A stretch of DNA of 64,000 bases, taken from assembly GCA_963809765.1 (NCBI GenBank), contig CAWEKT010000001.1, positions 434,001 to 498,000 on the forward strand. The letters are read 5' to 3'. A model generated the notes under the pieces. That model searched no databases. It was not told where the DNA came from and saw only the letters and a list, made by a program, of their open reading frames with translations. This DNA is from JACVRM01 sp963809765 (GTDB lineage Bacteria; Actinomycetota; Thermoleophilia; Gaiellales; Gaiellaceae). The position numbers and the translations under genes were made by a program. This document shows positions 25,553 to 35,522 of the stretch, in pieces; position 1 is the stretch's first letter, and the number at the start of each line of letters is the position of its first letter.

Positions 25553-26220
25553 TGCGAGCGCAGCGGCGGCGCGCTCGACCGCGGCCGCGTCCAGCTCGGC
25601 GAGCGAGTCGAGCACGACCTGCGCGTCTGCCGAGCGCCTCGTCTCCCGGCGGGAAGTGACGGTTCGGCACCGCCAGGACGGGCATCCCCGCTGCCCGGGC
25701 GGCACGGATGCCGTTGTGGGAGTCCTCGACCGCGACCGTCGAATGCGGATCGACGCCGAGCCGCAGCGCCGCCTCCAGGTAGACGTCCGGCGCGGGCTTG
25801 CCGCGAGGAACCTCCTCCGAGGAGACCGTGACTCCGAACGACCGACCGAGCCCCGAGCCCGCGAGCGCCGCCTCGATCAGCGGCCGGTTCGACGAGGACG
25901 CGAGCCCGAGCGGCCAGCGCGCGGCCAGCGCGCTCGACGGCCTCGCGTGCGCCGTCGATGAGCGGTAGCTCCTCGCGGTAGCGCTCGAGCATGCGCTCGA
26001 CGACCAGCCGGTTGATCTCCTCGGGCGGCTCGCTCAGGCCGATCACGTCGTGCATGTACCGCGACCACTCCGGCGAGCTCATGCCCATCATGTCCCGCTG
26101 GGCGCGCTCGTGCCAGCGCCCGCCCCGCTCGTCCGCGAGCCGCTCGCGCACCTCGTCCCACACCTGCTCGCTGTCGATCAGCAGGCCGTCGAGGTCGAAG
26201 ACGACGGCGTCGACCGTCAT
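25529..26220 (-). CDS. HAD-superfamily phosphatase (beta-phosphoglucomutase-like); two frameshifts
   Basis: Motif I is VVFDLDGLLIDSE with the nucleophile Asp in DLDGL. The cap helices include MMGMSSPEWSRYMHDVIG. Motif II is LASSSNRPLIEAAL, motif III Lys in RGKPAPDVYL, and motif IV AVEDSHNGIRAARAAGM. Frames break near 25925 and 25628; the end reads VVLDSLAELDAAAVERA. Such enzymes hydrolyse sugar phosphates or similar small molecules. The ATG at 26220 overlaps the flavin reductase stop by four bases, so the two are co-transcribed. Confidence 0.8.
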
Positions 26221-26697
26221 GCAGGCACGTAGGCGCCGCGGACGTAGATGAGGCCCGCCTCGTCGCGTCCCAGCTCGATCGAGCGGACGCTGCCCACGAA
26301 GATCGAGTGGTTGCCCGCAGGGTGGGAGCCCATCGTCTCGCAAGCGAGCCAGGCCAGCGCGCCGTCGATGAGCTGCTCCTCCAGCTCGGCGTGCTCGCGG
26401 ACTGCGATCCCCGTCCACGCGACGAGCGGCGGCAGTCCGCTGCGGGCGAAGTGCTGGGCGACCTGCGCCTGGTCGTGCGCAAGGACGTTCACGACCCAGC
26501 TGCCCTGCCCGGCGGAGCGGCTCGTAGATCGACGACTGGAGCCCGACGGAGATGCCGACGAGCGGCGGCTCGAGCGAGAGCGAGACCAGCGAGCCGACCG
26601 TGATCGCGAAGTGCTGGTCGTCGTGCCTGACCGTGACGACGGCGACGCCGCACGGGAAGCGGCGCATGGCGCTGCGAAGCTCGTCGCCGCCGACCAC
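26217..26697 (-). CDS. flavin reductase family protein; one frameshift
   Basis: About 160 residues with a split-barrel flavin-binding fold: RRFPCGVAVVTVRHDDQHFA, GSLVSLSLEPPLVGISVG, then after a break near 26515 SWVVNVLAHDQAQVAQHFA and HSIFVGSVRSIELGRDE. Family members reduce FMN/FAD for a partner oxygenase or act alone. The GTG start at 26697 is followed by VGGDELRSAM. In an operon with the HAD gene. Confidence 0.8.
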
Positions 26698-26724
26698 CCC
26701 GCGATGATAGGGGCGGCCTGTCCG

Positions 26725-27616
26725 CTACCCGCAGCTGGGCGAGTTGAGCGACTGCAGCTTGGCCTTCTGCTCCTGGTCGAAGACGCGGTCGTACCCCGCA
26801 GGCGGCACGCCTTCCCAGTAGAGGTCGGGGAAGACACCGGGGCCCTGCACGGTGACCCGGTAGCGCTTGCCCATGCCGGACGGGTAGCGGCCGTGCGGCC
26901 AGAAGCCGTAGCAGAAGGCGCCCGAGCCCCTGTGCGTGACGAAGCTGTTCTCGCGCCGCCAGCCCGAGCCGAGCGGCGAGTCGAGCGTGTCCACGTAGAT
27001 GACGCGGCCGTAGCTGTCGGTCGGGCGGCCGTTGACGCCCGGTGCCGAAGCCGTAGACGGGCTTCCCGAGGTAGGTGAGGCGGCCGAACAGCGAGTGCAC
27101 GCGCCTCTGGGCCCAGCCCATGTTGACCTCGAAGGCGGGCAGCGGTCCGCGCCAGTGCGAGAGCCAGAGCTCCGGCTCCGCCTGGAACGCGCTCGGTGTC
27201 ACGCCGTAGTTCGGCCAGGCCCGGTACCAGTTCTGCAGCGCCCAGTAGGAGCCGTCGGGTGCCTTGCAGGCGGCAACGAGCCAGGCGAGCCGGGGGCCGT
27301 CGTAGCGGCCGCAGCGGTTGCCGAACTGCGCCGGCTTCAGCCGGAAGCTCTTCCAGCCGCCGGAGTAGTCGAGCCGTAGCGCGACTTGCGGCCGCGACGT
27401 GGTCGGGGCGATCGCGTTGATCGCGCCCCAGGCCAGCGTGCGGTGCTGGCGGCCGCGGCGGACGTAGGTGACGAGCGCCTTACCGTCTGCGGAGACGGCG
27501 AGCTTCACCTGGGTGGCGCTGCGGCTGATCAGCTCGGCGCCGGCCGCCGGCCCGGCGAGGGAGCCGGCGACAACGGCGGCTGCGATCCCGACGATCGACC
27601 GCGGACGAACCCGCAT
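26725..27616 (-). CDS. secreted protein of unknown function; one frameshift
   Basis: Reconstructed about 297 residues. Signal peptide MRVRPRSIVGIAAAVVAGSL. The mature part has two similar beta-rich halves with many aromatics (WALQNWYRAWPNYGV, LWLSHWRGPLPAFEVNMGW, WRRENSFVTHRGSGAFCYGF). The frame breaks near 27042, between GKPVYGFGTG and NGRPTDSYG. Three cysteine pairs are possible. No family recognised. It precedes the flavin reductase gene in the same direction. Confidence 0.65.
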
Positions 27617-27667
27617 GCGGCGCACGCTACGAACATTCGGCAGAAAAGGGAAGGGACCTGAAGCTTT

Positions 27668-28114
27668 TTAGAACTCGCCGCCCGCGAGCTCCTCGACGAG
27701 GAGCGAGCAGGCGAACGAACGCCAGGCGAGGTCGCTGTCGGCGAGCAGCTCGTCGATGGTCGCGTGGAGCATCCGGAGCTCGGGCGCGGCCTCGGCGACG
27801 GCCGTCAGGCCTGTGCTCAGCGCAGTCCGCCTGGGCTCGGAGTCGAGGTCCTCGGCGAGCGCTCGGACGGCCCGTCCGTCCAGATCGAGGTCGCGGTGCG
27901 GGTCGCCGCCCGCGGCCAGCAGCAGGACCGCTCGCCGACGGGCGCCGCGGAGCTCGTCGTCGGGGATGGTGACGTCGGCTCCTGCCAGGAAGGCGACGGC
28001 GACGAGCGCCTGGCCCTCGTCCCCGAGAGCAGCGTCGACCTGCTCCAGCACGCCGCGGTCGGTGGGCGTGGCCGGCGCTTTGGAGCCGTTGCGGCCCTCG
28101 GTTCCCGCGCTCAC
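27668..28114 (-). CDS. small protein of unknown function
   Basis: A 148-residue acidic, Ala/Leu-rich helical protein (GVLEQVDAALGDEGQALVAV, AELRMLHATIDELLADSDLAW-like). No membrane segment or metal motif. GTG 28114 overlaps the DUF4383 stop by four bases (GTGA), so it is translated with that membrane protein and may act with it. Confidence 0.6.
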   Translation of the reverse strand: MSAGTEGRNGSKAPATPTDRGVLEQVDAALGDEGQALVAVAFLAGADVTIPDDELRGARRRAVLLLAAGGDPHRDLDLDGRAVRALAEDLDSEPRRTALSTGLTAVAEAAPELRMLHATIDELLADSDLAWRSFACSLLVEELAGGEF

Positions 28115-28533
28115 GCGGTGACCGCCGACCCTTCCTCGCGCCCGAGGACATAGCCGATGCCGACCATCGTCACTCCGAGTGCCACGTGCAGCCAGTGGTC
28201 GGCCGTGTTCGACGGCAGCCAGTCGAGGCCGCCGACGATGCCGAGCAGGAACAGGGCGAGGTAGATGACACCGCCGCCGATCATGTAGACGCGCGAGCTG
28301 TCGAACGCGCGCGAGGCAACGATGCCCACGAGCCCGAACAGGATGTGGACCAGGTTGTGCAGGACGCTCACCTGGAAGATCCCGAGCAGCTCGGCGGTGG
28401 AGTCCGACCCGGCGAACGCGAGGTCGTCGTAGAGTCCCGTCGTGATCCCCGGGATGAAGCCGAGCACGCCCACGGCCGCAAAGACCACGCCGAAGGCGAG
28501 CGTCAGCAACTGCAACGGCGAACGGTCTGTCAT
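28111..28533 (-). CDS. DUF4383 membrane protein
   Basis: A 140-residue protein with four membrane segments (LTLAFGVVFAAVGVLGFIP, VSVLHNLVHILFGLVGIVA, GVIYLALFLLGIVGGLDWLP, HWLHVALGVTMVGIGYVLG). The conserved His-Asn-His pattern HNLVH and the final DHWLH fit DUF4383, common in actinobacteria and of unknown role. ATG 28533 is preceded by GGGAGGAG. In an operon with the following small gene. Confidence 0.85.
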   Translation of the reverse strand: MTDRSPLQLLTLAFGVVFAAVGVLGFIPGITTGLYDDLAFAGSDSTAELLGIFQVSVLHNLVHILFGLVGIVASRAFDSSRVYMIGGGVIYLALFLLGIVGGLDWLPSNTADHWLHVALGVTMVGIGYVLGREEGSAVTA

Positions 28534-28653
28534 CGCTCCTCCCAGCGGGCTCGTGCCGGTTCCGGCGTGGCGCAACGGTAACGCATGCGTCGGGCGATCG
28601 GGGCCTGCATGGGCCGGCGATTCGTTCACAGGACGGCGGGGAAAGGCACGCTC

Positions 28654-29688
28654 ATGACCCAGATCGACATCACCAGCCTGCTCGAGCGGGGGGAAGAGGA
28701 GGGCTGCGTCGACCTGAGCGAGTTCAATGAGCTCGTTGCGGCCGAAAACCTCGACGAGGACGAGGTCGATGCGCTCTACGGGACGCTGCACGAGCACGGC
28801 GTCGAGGTTCGCGACGACTGCGGCCGCCGGCTCGAACGTCCCACCTACGTGAACGGCGACCTCGCCGTCGCGACGACCGACGCGCTCCAGCTCTTCCTGA
28901 ACGAGGCCGGCCGCTATCCGCTGCTGACGGCCGAGGAGGAGGTCGAGCTCGCGAAGCGCGTCGAGCGCGGCGACAAGGAGGCGAAGGACCTGATGGTCAA
29001 CTCCAACCTTCGGCTCGTCGTCTCGATTGCGAAGCGCTACCAGGGCCATGAGCTCTCCCTGCTCGACCTCATCCAGGAAGGAATCCTTGGGCTGATCCGC
29101 GCGGTCGAGAAGTTCGACTGGCGGCTCGGCTACAAGTTCTCGACGTACGCGACCTGGTGGATTCGCCAGGCGGTTCAGCGCGGGGTCGCCAACAAGGCGC
29201 GCACCATCCGCATCCCGGTTCACATCGCCGAGCGCGAAAAGCAGATCAGCCGGGCGGAGCGCGAGCTGGCGGTCAAGCTCGGCCGCCAGCCGACGGACGA
29301 GGAGGTTGCCGAGGCGGCCAAGCTGCCCATGAAGCAGTACCACGAGGTGCGGAACGCGGCCCGTGCCGTCACGAGCCTCGACCGCCCGCTCGGCGACGAG
29401 GGCGACGCCTCGTTCGGCGACCTGTTCGTCGGCAGCGACTCGACGCCGGAGGAGGAGGTCACCGTCAGCCTCGAGCGCTCGGCGCTGACGCGCGCCGTGG
29501 GAGAGCTGCCCGAGCGCGAGCAGCAGGTCGTCAAATGGCGCTACGGGCTGAACGGCGACACCGAGCCAGCATCGCTCGAGGAGATCGGCCGCCGCCTCAG
29601 CCTCACTCGCGAGCGCGTCCGCCAGATCGAGGCAGCGGCGCTCCGGCGGCTCGCCGAGAACCGCGAAGTCGCCGCTCTGACGGTGTAG
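28654..29688 (+). CDS. principal-type (group 1/2) sigma-70 factor
   Basis: A 344-residue sigma factor. The N-terminus (DITSLLERGEEEGCVDLSEF, DEDEVDALYGTLHEHGVEV) looks like region 1.1. Region 1.2 is ALQLFLNEAGRYPLLTAEEE. Region 2 includes LRLVVSIAKRYQGHELSLLD and 2.3-2.4 FSTYATWWIRQAVQRG. Region 3 has RIPVHIAEREKQISR, and region 4.2 is SLEEIGRRLSLTRERVRQIE. This layout fits the primary RpoD/SigA or a close group 2 relative that recognises -10/-35 housekeeping-type promoters. It is intact, in contrast to many neighbours. ATG 28654 follows a GGGGAAAGG stretch. Confidence 0.92.
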   Translation: MTQIDITSLLERGEEEGCVDLSEFNELVAAENLDEDEVDALYGTLHEHGVEVRDDCGRRLERPTYVNGDLAVATTDALQLFLNEAGRYPLLTAEEEVELAKRVERGDKEAKDLMVNSNLRLVVSIAKRYQGHELSLLDLIQEGILGLIRAVEKFDWRLGYKFSTYATWWIRQAVQRGVANKARTIRIPVHIAEREKQISRAERELAVKLGRQPTDEEVAEAAKLPMKQYHEVRNAARAVTSLDRPLGDEGDASFGDLFVGSDSTPEEEVTVSLERSALTRAVGELPEREQQVVKWRYGLNGDTEPASLEEIGRRLSLTRERVRQIEAAALRRLAENREVAALTV

Positions 29689-29722
29689 CTCTGGGTCTGG
29701 CCCACCCGGCGACGCTCGCCGC

Positions 29723-29787
29723 CGGCGGGGACTGACCCGAGCCGTTCGACGGCCGACGCGAGGGGCAGCCGGGTGGCCGCCCCTCGC
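29723..29787 (-). terminator. convergent terminator with GGGTCAGTCC element copy C
   Basis: On the - strand, GGCTCGGGTCAGTCCCCGCC matches the start of element copy A. Next to it is a 9-bp hairpin (GCGAGGGGC at 29758-29766 and GCCCCTCGC at 29779-29787). It lies between the convergent sigma-factor and superoxide dismutase genes and probably terminates both. Confidence 0.55.
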
Positions 29788-29795
29788 ACCGACGG

Positions 29796-30473
29796 CTAGC
29801 TGACGCCTGCTCCGACCCGCTTCGGCTCGGGCGCGAACGAGCTCGCCGCCTCGCGGGCGGCCTCCGCCTGCTCGAGCTGGCGGTTGACGTGCGCCCAGTC
29901 GAGGTTGCGGAAGAACGCCTCGACGTATTCGCCGCGGCCGTCCGGAGTGGCCGCGTAGTCCTTCACGTATGCGTGCTCGTAGACGTCGATCGCGAGCACC
30001 GGGACCATGTTGTAGACGGCCCACAGGTTCTGGGTGTCGCCGATGTAGTTGAAGATCGAGCCGTCGTTGAGGTCGTAGCCGACCCAGACCCAGCCGCGCG
30101 CGGCTCTGCACGCCTTCCGGACTGCCTGCTTCCACTCCTCGACGCCGCCGTGGAACTCCGACTCGACGAGGTCGGCGAAGCGGCCGGTCGGCTCGCCGCC
30201 GTCACCGCCGAGGTGGCCGAAGTAGAGCTCGTGGTTCTTGAACCCGAGCAGCGCGAACGTGTAGTCGACCGACACGGCGCGCAGCTGCGAGAAGACCTGG
30301 TTGCCCTCCACCTCGCCGTAGTCGAAATCGTTCAGCAGCTTGCGGCACTCGTTGGTCTTCTTCGCGTAGCCCTCGTAGAGCTTGAAGTGGTCATCCATCG
30401 TCTGGCGCGAGATTCCGTCCAGCTCCTTGTCAAAGGCCGGGAACCGCTGCGCCTTGAGTTCGTCCCAGGGCAT
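29796..30473 (-). CDS. Fe/Mn superoxide dismutase
   Basis: A 225-residue protein. All four metal ligands can be placed: His29 (DDHFKLY), His81 (GFKNHELYFGHL), Asp163 and His167 (AIDVYEHAYVKDY). It dismutates superoxide in the cytoplasm, or in this group possibly outside. The C-terminal tail (EAAREAASSFAPEP) is longer than usual and low in complexity. ATG 30473 is preceded by AGGAGGTGG. Intact frame. The next ~220 bases to 30696 hold no gene I can support. Confidence 0.92.
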   Translation of the reverse strand: MPWDELKAQRFPAFDKELDGISRQTMDDHFKLYEGYAKKTNECRKLLNDFDYGEVEGNQVFSQLRAVSVDYTFALLGFKNHELYFGHLGGDGGEPTGRFADLVESEFHGGVEEWKQAVRKACRAARGWVWVGYDLNDGSIFNYIGDTQNLWAVYNMVPVLAIDVYEHAYVKDYAATPDGRGEYVEAFFRNLDWAHVNRQLEQAEAAREAASSFAPEPKRVGAGVS

Positions 30474-30695
30474 CGCCACCTCCTGCGGGTTGGTTGTCTC
30501 CAGCCTTCCCGTCGGCGGTCGCCGCCACACGTCGGGGACGCCGCGGCACGAGGACGGTGGCCGGCGGCTGCCGGGAAGGCTCGGCCAGCAGCCTATCGGG
30601 CTATCCGATTGCGCTGAACGACCTCGGGGGCGGCCTTGAGTGCGGCCAGCGCACCTCGACGCGAGGCTCGCGACCGGCCATGGCGGGAGGCTGCG

Positions 30696-33201
30696 CTAGC
30701 CCTTGCCGCGGACGCACGGGGAAACGCGGCGCCCGTTGATGACGCAGACCGTGGGCTTCTTGCTTGCCGGCTTCTTGCCGCTGATCCCCAGGACGGCTCG
30801 CTTGGTCACGCACTTGCCGCGGATCTTGACCTTGCCGCGCGGCATCTTCACCTGCTTGCCGCGGATGTTCGGGCAGACGTCCTTCGTGACGGGCGGCCGC
30901 CGCGTGGTCGTGGTCTGCCGTGCCGTCGTGGTGCGGCGTGTCGTCGTCGTGCGCTGGGTCGTGGTCGCGACCGTCGTCCCCGGCACCGTCATGGTCGTCG
31001 TCGGCGTGGTCGAGCCGGGGATGGTCGTCCCAGGGGTCGTCCCCGGGGTCGTCGTCGTGGGCACGGTCGTCGTCGCGGGCACGGTTGTCGTGACCGGGGT
31101 CGTGGTCGTCGTGGACGGGACGGTGCCGGTGGTGGTGGTGGGGGTCGTGGTCGTGGTCGTCGGGATACAGGTGAACTCGAACGGCGTTACCCGGATGAGC
31201 CCCTCCTCGGGGAAGAACGCGATCACGTTGCCCGTCCCGCACTTCCCGAAGACCTCGACCGACGCCTGCCCCTGTGCGTTGGTGACGATGCAGAGGAAGG
31301 GCCCCTCGTGCGTCACGGGCGTGCCGATCGGGAACTCGACCAGCGCCTCGGTGCCCGGCCCACCGGCCCGGAAGCAGACCCGCTCGCCGACGATTGGGCT
31401 GCCGTCGATGTCGATCGCGGTCAGCGGTGCAGATGAAGGCGAAGCCGTTCTCGATGGGCGGGACCGGCCCCTTCGGGACGCAGACGAGCGTCTTCGAGAA
31501 ACGGTGGCGCACGACCTTGTGGAGCGTGTTCGACGGCTTGTCGGCGTCCGTGACCTTCTGGTACGGGTAGCGCGCGATCGCGGTGATGTCCGCATGGCCG
31601 AGGTCGGTGACGTCGCGGAGCTCGCAGCCGCCGTTCAGGTTCGGGCCCACTCCGAGGCGATCGAAGAAGAAGCCGCGACCCGGGTTGAAGTACACCTGGG
31701 CCTCGCCGTGCTCGTCCGAGTAGACGAGGACGCGCTGCGGGCCGGAGGGAGTCTGCCGGAAGCGGCCGCCGCGCTCGAGGCAGCGCGTCGGGCGCGGCTC
31801 GGCGCTCGCGAGCACGTCCGCGAACTGCCAGTAGTCGTAGAGGCCGGCGCCGCGGTAGCCCGGGAAGTTGTTCCCGGTCGGCGGGCCGTCGTTGCCCGAC
31901 GCCTCGCGCGCGAGCGGAGCCCCCGGGCTCGAGCCGACGGTCGCGCTCGTCGCCGGCTGCCAGCGGCTGTAGTACGGCGCGTAGTGGTTGTGGGGCGCAG
32001 GACCGAAGGGCGGCGGGGCGACGTTCGGGGTGGAGGGCGGGTGCGGCCCCGTCGCGGACGTGCACCTCGTGTCGCGCGTGTAGGGGATGCACTTGTAGAC
32101 GCCGGTCGGCTGGCCCGCGACCGCGATCGCGAGCGAGCCGACGCCGCCGACGTCGGTCGCAGCCCCCGAGTTGGGCGCGATGCCGACCTCGACGAGTGCC
32201 GACGGCATCGGCACGTCGCCGCTGTCCAGCTTGCCGTCCGAGAGCAGCGTCTCGTCCGGCCGCAGCGGGTCGAACGGGCCGACGGTCGGCACCCGGCTCA
32301 GATCGCCGAAGACTCGCGCGTAGGCGCCGCGTCCGCTGAACACCTGCGCGGACAGGCATGCGTCCACGGCCTCGATCGGGGCGAGCGCCAGGCCGCAGAG
32401 GCCCGGGTTGACATGCCCCTCGCTGCCGAGGCGGTCGTCATGGATGTCCCACATCCGCCAGGGCGCGTCACGGTAGAACGGCCGGGGATCGCTCGTGGTC
32501 GCGAGCGAGCGTGCGAGCTCGTCCCAGAAGCTCGTCGCGCCGTCGCCCTCGTCAGGGAGGGTGATCTGAGCCGGGAGCCCGAGCTCGGTGAAGTTGTTGC
32601 CGAGGGGCAGGACCCCTCTGACCTGGACCTGGACTCTCCCCGGCGCGCCCCCGGCGACGAGCACGCCGTCGCCGGCGGGATCGCCGAGCACGCCGCCGCC
32701 ACCCGGCGTCGACGATTGCCCGAGCTCGCGGATCGCCGGTGGCGCGAGGCCGAGCCACGCTGCGAGGAACTGGTGCTTCAGCAGCGGCGTCCCGTGCCGG
32801 TCGGAGACGACGAGCTTGATCTGCGCCAGACCCGCCTTGAGGGAGACGAAGTTGGCCTTGACGCACGGCGCCCCGTCGTACTCGTTGTTCCCGATGAAGA
32901 CCCGCGCTGTCGACGCCTCGAGCTGCGGTCGCTGGAAGGGGTCGCCGGACCAGTCCTCGACCAGCCAGTCGAACCGAAGCTCGCCCAGCGCGCTGTGGTC
33001 GCGCACGGCAGCCGTGACGGTCTCCCCGTCGGTGGCCGGGGTCACGCACTTCACCAGGCGCAGCTCCTCGCCGCGCCATCCGAGGGACGGGACGTTCGTC
33101 GTCAACGGCGAGAACGCCGGAGACGCCGCGTACGCGGAAGCCGATGCAGCAAGGAGCACCACCACTGTGGCTGCCCACGCCACGCCCACCCTCATGTGCA
33201 T
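30696..33201 (-). CDS. large secreted protein with Thr-rich linker; one frameshift
   Basis: Reconstructed about 835 residues. Signal peptide (MRVGVAWAATVVVLLAASAS). A long N-terminal region with many prolines and Gly follows. After a break near 31428 comes a compact beta domain (CFRAGGPGTEALVEFPIG), then a stretch of about 100 residues that is mostly Thr/Pro/Val, and a basic tail with Cys (KMPRGKVKIRGKCVTKRAVL). The tail is a repeated theme in secreted proteins of this genome. Extracellular, perhaps cell-surface attached. No enzyme motif seen. Divergent from the LLM gene. Confidence 0.7.
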
Positions 33202-33357
33202 CACACCCCCCACCCGGACGACGTCCACCTTCGCCGGTTTCCACCGGGCCGCACCTGCGACTCTACCGCGCTACCCGACGCCGAACTCACGCGTGCGCGT
33301 TGTCGACAGCGAAAAACCCGCAACGTGCGGGGAAACTCGATTAGTGTCCGCGGGCCC

Positions 33358-34374
33358 GTGCGCTTCGGTCTTCGCATCCCGTTGTGCGCGAACGCGCGGG
33401 AGGTTGCCCGGTGCGTCGCCGACGCCGAGCGCGCGGGCTTCGACATCGCGTGGCTGCCGGACTCGCAGTTCCTCTGGCGGGACGTCTGGGCGACGATGGC
33501 GCTCGCCGCCGAGGCGACCGAGCGGATCGTGCTGGGCACGTGCGTGACCAACCTCGAGACCCGCCATCCGTCGGTGACGGCGGCCGCCGCCGTGACGCTG
33601 GAGGAGCTGGCGCCGGGACGCACCATCCTCGGCGTGGGCACGGGCGACAGCTCGATCAAGACGCTCGGGCTGCAGCCGACGCGGCTCGTAGCGCTGCGGG
33701 AGGGGGTGCAGCTCGTTCGTAGGCTCGCCGGCGGGGAGCGCGTCGACTTCGACGGGCGGGAGATGCGCCTGCACGCCTCGCTCGACCGGCCGCCGCCGGT
33801 TTACCTGGCGGCGAACGGCCCCAAGGCGCTGGCGCTCGCGGGCGAGATCGCCGACGGCGTGATCACGGTCGCAGGCATCCAGCCGGAGCTGGTCGAGCGC
33901 CTCAGGGAGCGGGTCGCCGTGGGTGCAGAGCGGGCCGGCCGCTCGCTCGACGAGATCGACATCTGCGTGGGGACGTTCTGCCACGTCACCGAGGACGAGC
34001 GCGAGGCTGCACGCATCGTCAAGCCGTACGTCGTCGCGATGGCGCAGGTCGGCGGGAGGGAGACGCTGCGGGCGATCGGGATCGACATCGACCCGCCGGC
34101 AGTCGTCGGCGGCATCTACCCCGACATGTCGCATGCGGAGGACTGGGACGCGGCGGCGGACGCCGCCGAGGAGTGGGTGACCGACGAGCTGGCGCTTCGC
34201 TACGCGGACGCGTTCTGTCTCGTGGGCAGCGCGGAGCACTGCCGCGAGCGTCTCGCACGCGCCGCCGAGGCGGGTGCGACCAACATCTACGTCCGCCACT
34301 TCGGCTCGTACACGCTGCCGCACGACGTGCTCGACGCCTACGGCCGGCTGATCATCCCGGCGCTCGCGGCGTGA
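33358..34374 (+). CDS. LLM-class F420-dependent oxidoreductase
   Basis: A 338-residue TIM-barrel luciferase-like monooxygenase family protein: RFGLRIPLCANAREVARC at the start, AWLPDSQFLWRDVW, LGTCVTNLETRHPSV and TILGVGTGDSSIKTLG, with the C-terminal AADGVITVAGIQPE-like strand. These enzymes use coenzyme F420 (or FMN) and are frequent in actinobacteria. GTG 33358 begins the fold. It leads an operon with an M20-like peptidase gene and an AlkZ-like gene, each overlapping by GTGA. Confidence 0.85.
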   Translation: MRFGLRIPLCANAREVARCVADAERAGFDIAWLPDSQFLWRDVWATMALAAEATERIVLGTCVTNLETRHPSVTAAAAVTLEELAPGRTILGVGTGDSSIKTLGLQPTRLVALREGVQLVRRLAGGERVDFDGREMRLHASLDRPPPVYLAANGPKALALAGEIADGVITVAGIQPELVERLRERVAVGAERAGRSLDEIDICVGTFCHVTEDEREAARIVKPYVVAMAQVGGRETLRAIGIDIDPPAVVGGIYPDMSHAEDWDAAADAAEEWVTDELALRYADAFCLVGSAEHCRERLARAAEAGATNIYVRHFGSYTLPHDVLDAYGRLIIPALAA

Positions 34375-35522
34375 ACGTCGACACCGACGCCCTCTGGCGC
34401 TGGTTCGAGCGCTTTGTCGCCGCGGACACGCTCGTCGCCGAGGGCGAGAACCGCGTCGACCCCCGCGACCCCCGACTCGAGCGGTTCGCCCGCGACGTCG
34501 CCGCGCCGGCGTTCGAGGAGCTCGGCGCGACGGTGGAGGTCGACGGCCACAACAACGCCGTCGCCCGGTTCGGCGAGCGCACCGGGCGCGAGCTGCTCTT
34601 CCTCGCCTACCCGGCGCTCCATCACGGCAACGAGATGGCCGACGGGCTGCGGGCGCGGCGGGCGACGAGCCCGGACGGCCGCGAGCTCTGGGCCGGCCTC
34701 GGCGCCGGCCAGAGCAAGGGTGGGCTCGCGGCCATGTGCGCTGCCGTGGCCGCGCTGCGCGAGGCGGGGATCGACCCGGCCGGGCGGGTGCTGCTCGGCG
34801 TCTGCTCCGAGGGCAGCTCGACCCACGAGAGCTCCACGGTCCTGTACGAGGGTCTCGACCCGCTGCCTGCCGGCGGCGTCCTGGTCGTCGGCACCCGGAA
34901 TGCGATCTCGCTCGGGAACCGCGGCCGCGTCGACGTCGTCGTCGAGGTCCAGGGCGAGCCGACCCACTCCAGCGTGGCCGACGAGCTCGGGCGCAACCCG
35001 ATCCCGGTCACCGCGGAGGTGCAGCGCCGCGTGGCGGCGCTGCGGCTCGACCCGACCACGCATCCGCTGCTCGGGCGACGCTCGATCCTGCCGTACAAGC
35101 TGGTGTGCGGCCCGGTGGCGCCGCACACGATCCCGGCGTGGTGCCTGCTGGTGCTCGACCGGCGGCTCCTGCCGGGCGACGATCCCGACGAGGCGGTGGC
35201 GCAAGTGGCGGCCACGCTGGAGGGGCTCGAGGTCGCGGTGCGCCGCGGCGCGACGATGCTGCCGGCGCTGGTCGACGAGGAGTCGGCGGTCGTGCGGGCG
35301 CTGCAGCGCGGGGCGGAGGCTGAGCTCGGCCGGCGCCTGGAGACGTTCTATCCCCGCTCCACCTTCGACGCCGGCCACGCGTGCGCGATCGGCGTGCCGA
35401 CGGTAATGTGCGGCCCGCTGTCGGGTGAGCTGGACACGACGGGCGTGCTGGGCGACGACGTCGTCGCGCTCGACCAGCTCGTGGAGGCGTCGAGGATCTA
35501 CGCCGGGGCGATGGCCGCGTGA
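34371..35522 (+). CDS. M20-family peptidase-like protein with altered metal site
   Basis: A 383-residue protein of the M20 (ArgE/DapE) fold: GLGAGQSKGGLAAMCAA takes the place of the usual G-x-x-DMKGGLAA, with the metal-binding Asp replaced by Gln. The DEE motif is replaced by VCSEGSSTHES. The dimerisation domain is present (VQGEPTHSSVADELGRNP), and the end is FDAGHACAIGVPTVMCGP. Most dinuclear zinc ligands of the family seem lost, so it may bind metal differently, hydrolyse a different bond, or not be an enzyme. GTG 34371 overlaps the LLM stop; its own stop overlaps the next start. Confidence 0.7.
   Translation: MNVDTDALWRWFERFVAADTLVAEGENRVDPRDPRLERFARDVAAPAFEELGATVEVDGHNNAVARFGERTGRELLFLAYPALHHGNEMADGLRARRATSPDGRELWAGLGAGQSKGGLAAMCAAVAALREAGIDPAGRVLLGVCSEGSSTHESSTVLYEGLDPLPAGGVLVVGTRNAISLGNRGRVDVVVEVQGEPTHSSVADELGRNPIPVTAEVQRRVAALRLDPTTHPLLGRRSILPYKLVCGPVAPHTIPAWCLLVLDRRLLPGDDPDEAVAQVAATLEGLEVAVRRGATMLPALVDEESAVVRALQRGAEAELGRRLETFYPRSTFDAGHACAIGVPTVMCGPLSGELDTTGVLGDDVVALDQLVEASRIYAGAMAA

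Noticed and set aside
28111..30135. A 674-residue open frame on the - strand across the sigma-factor gene.
   Set aside because: Only its last 140 residues (DUF4383) are real; the rest is the antisense shadow of an intact sigma factor.
30900..31170. GTC/GTG-rich run as a tandem DNA repeat or CRISPR-like array.
   Set aside because: It encodes the Thr/Pro-rich linker of a secreted protein; units are irregular and no spacers occur.
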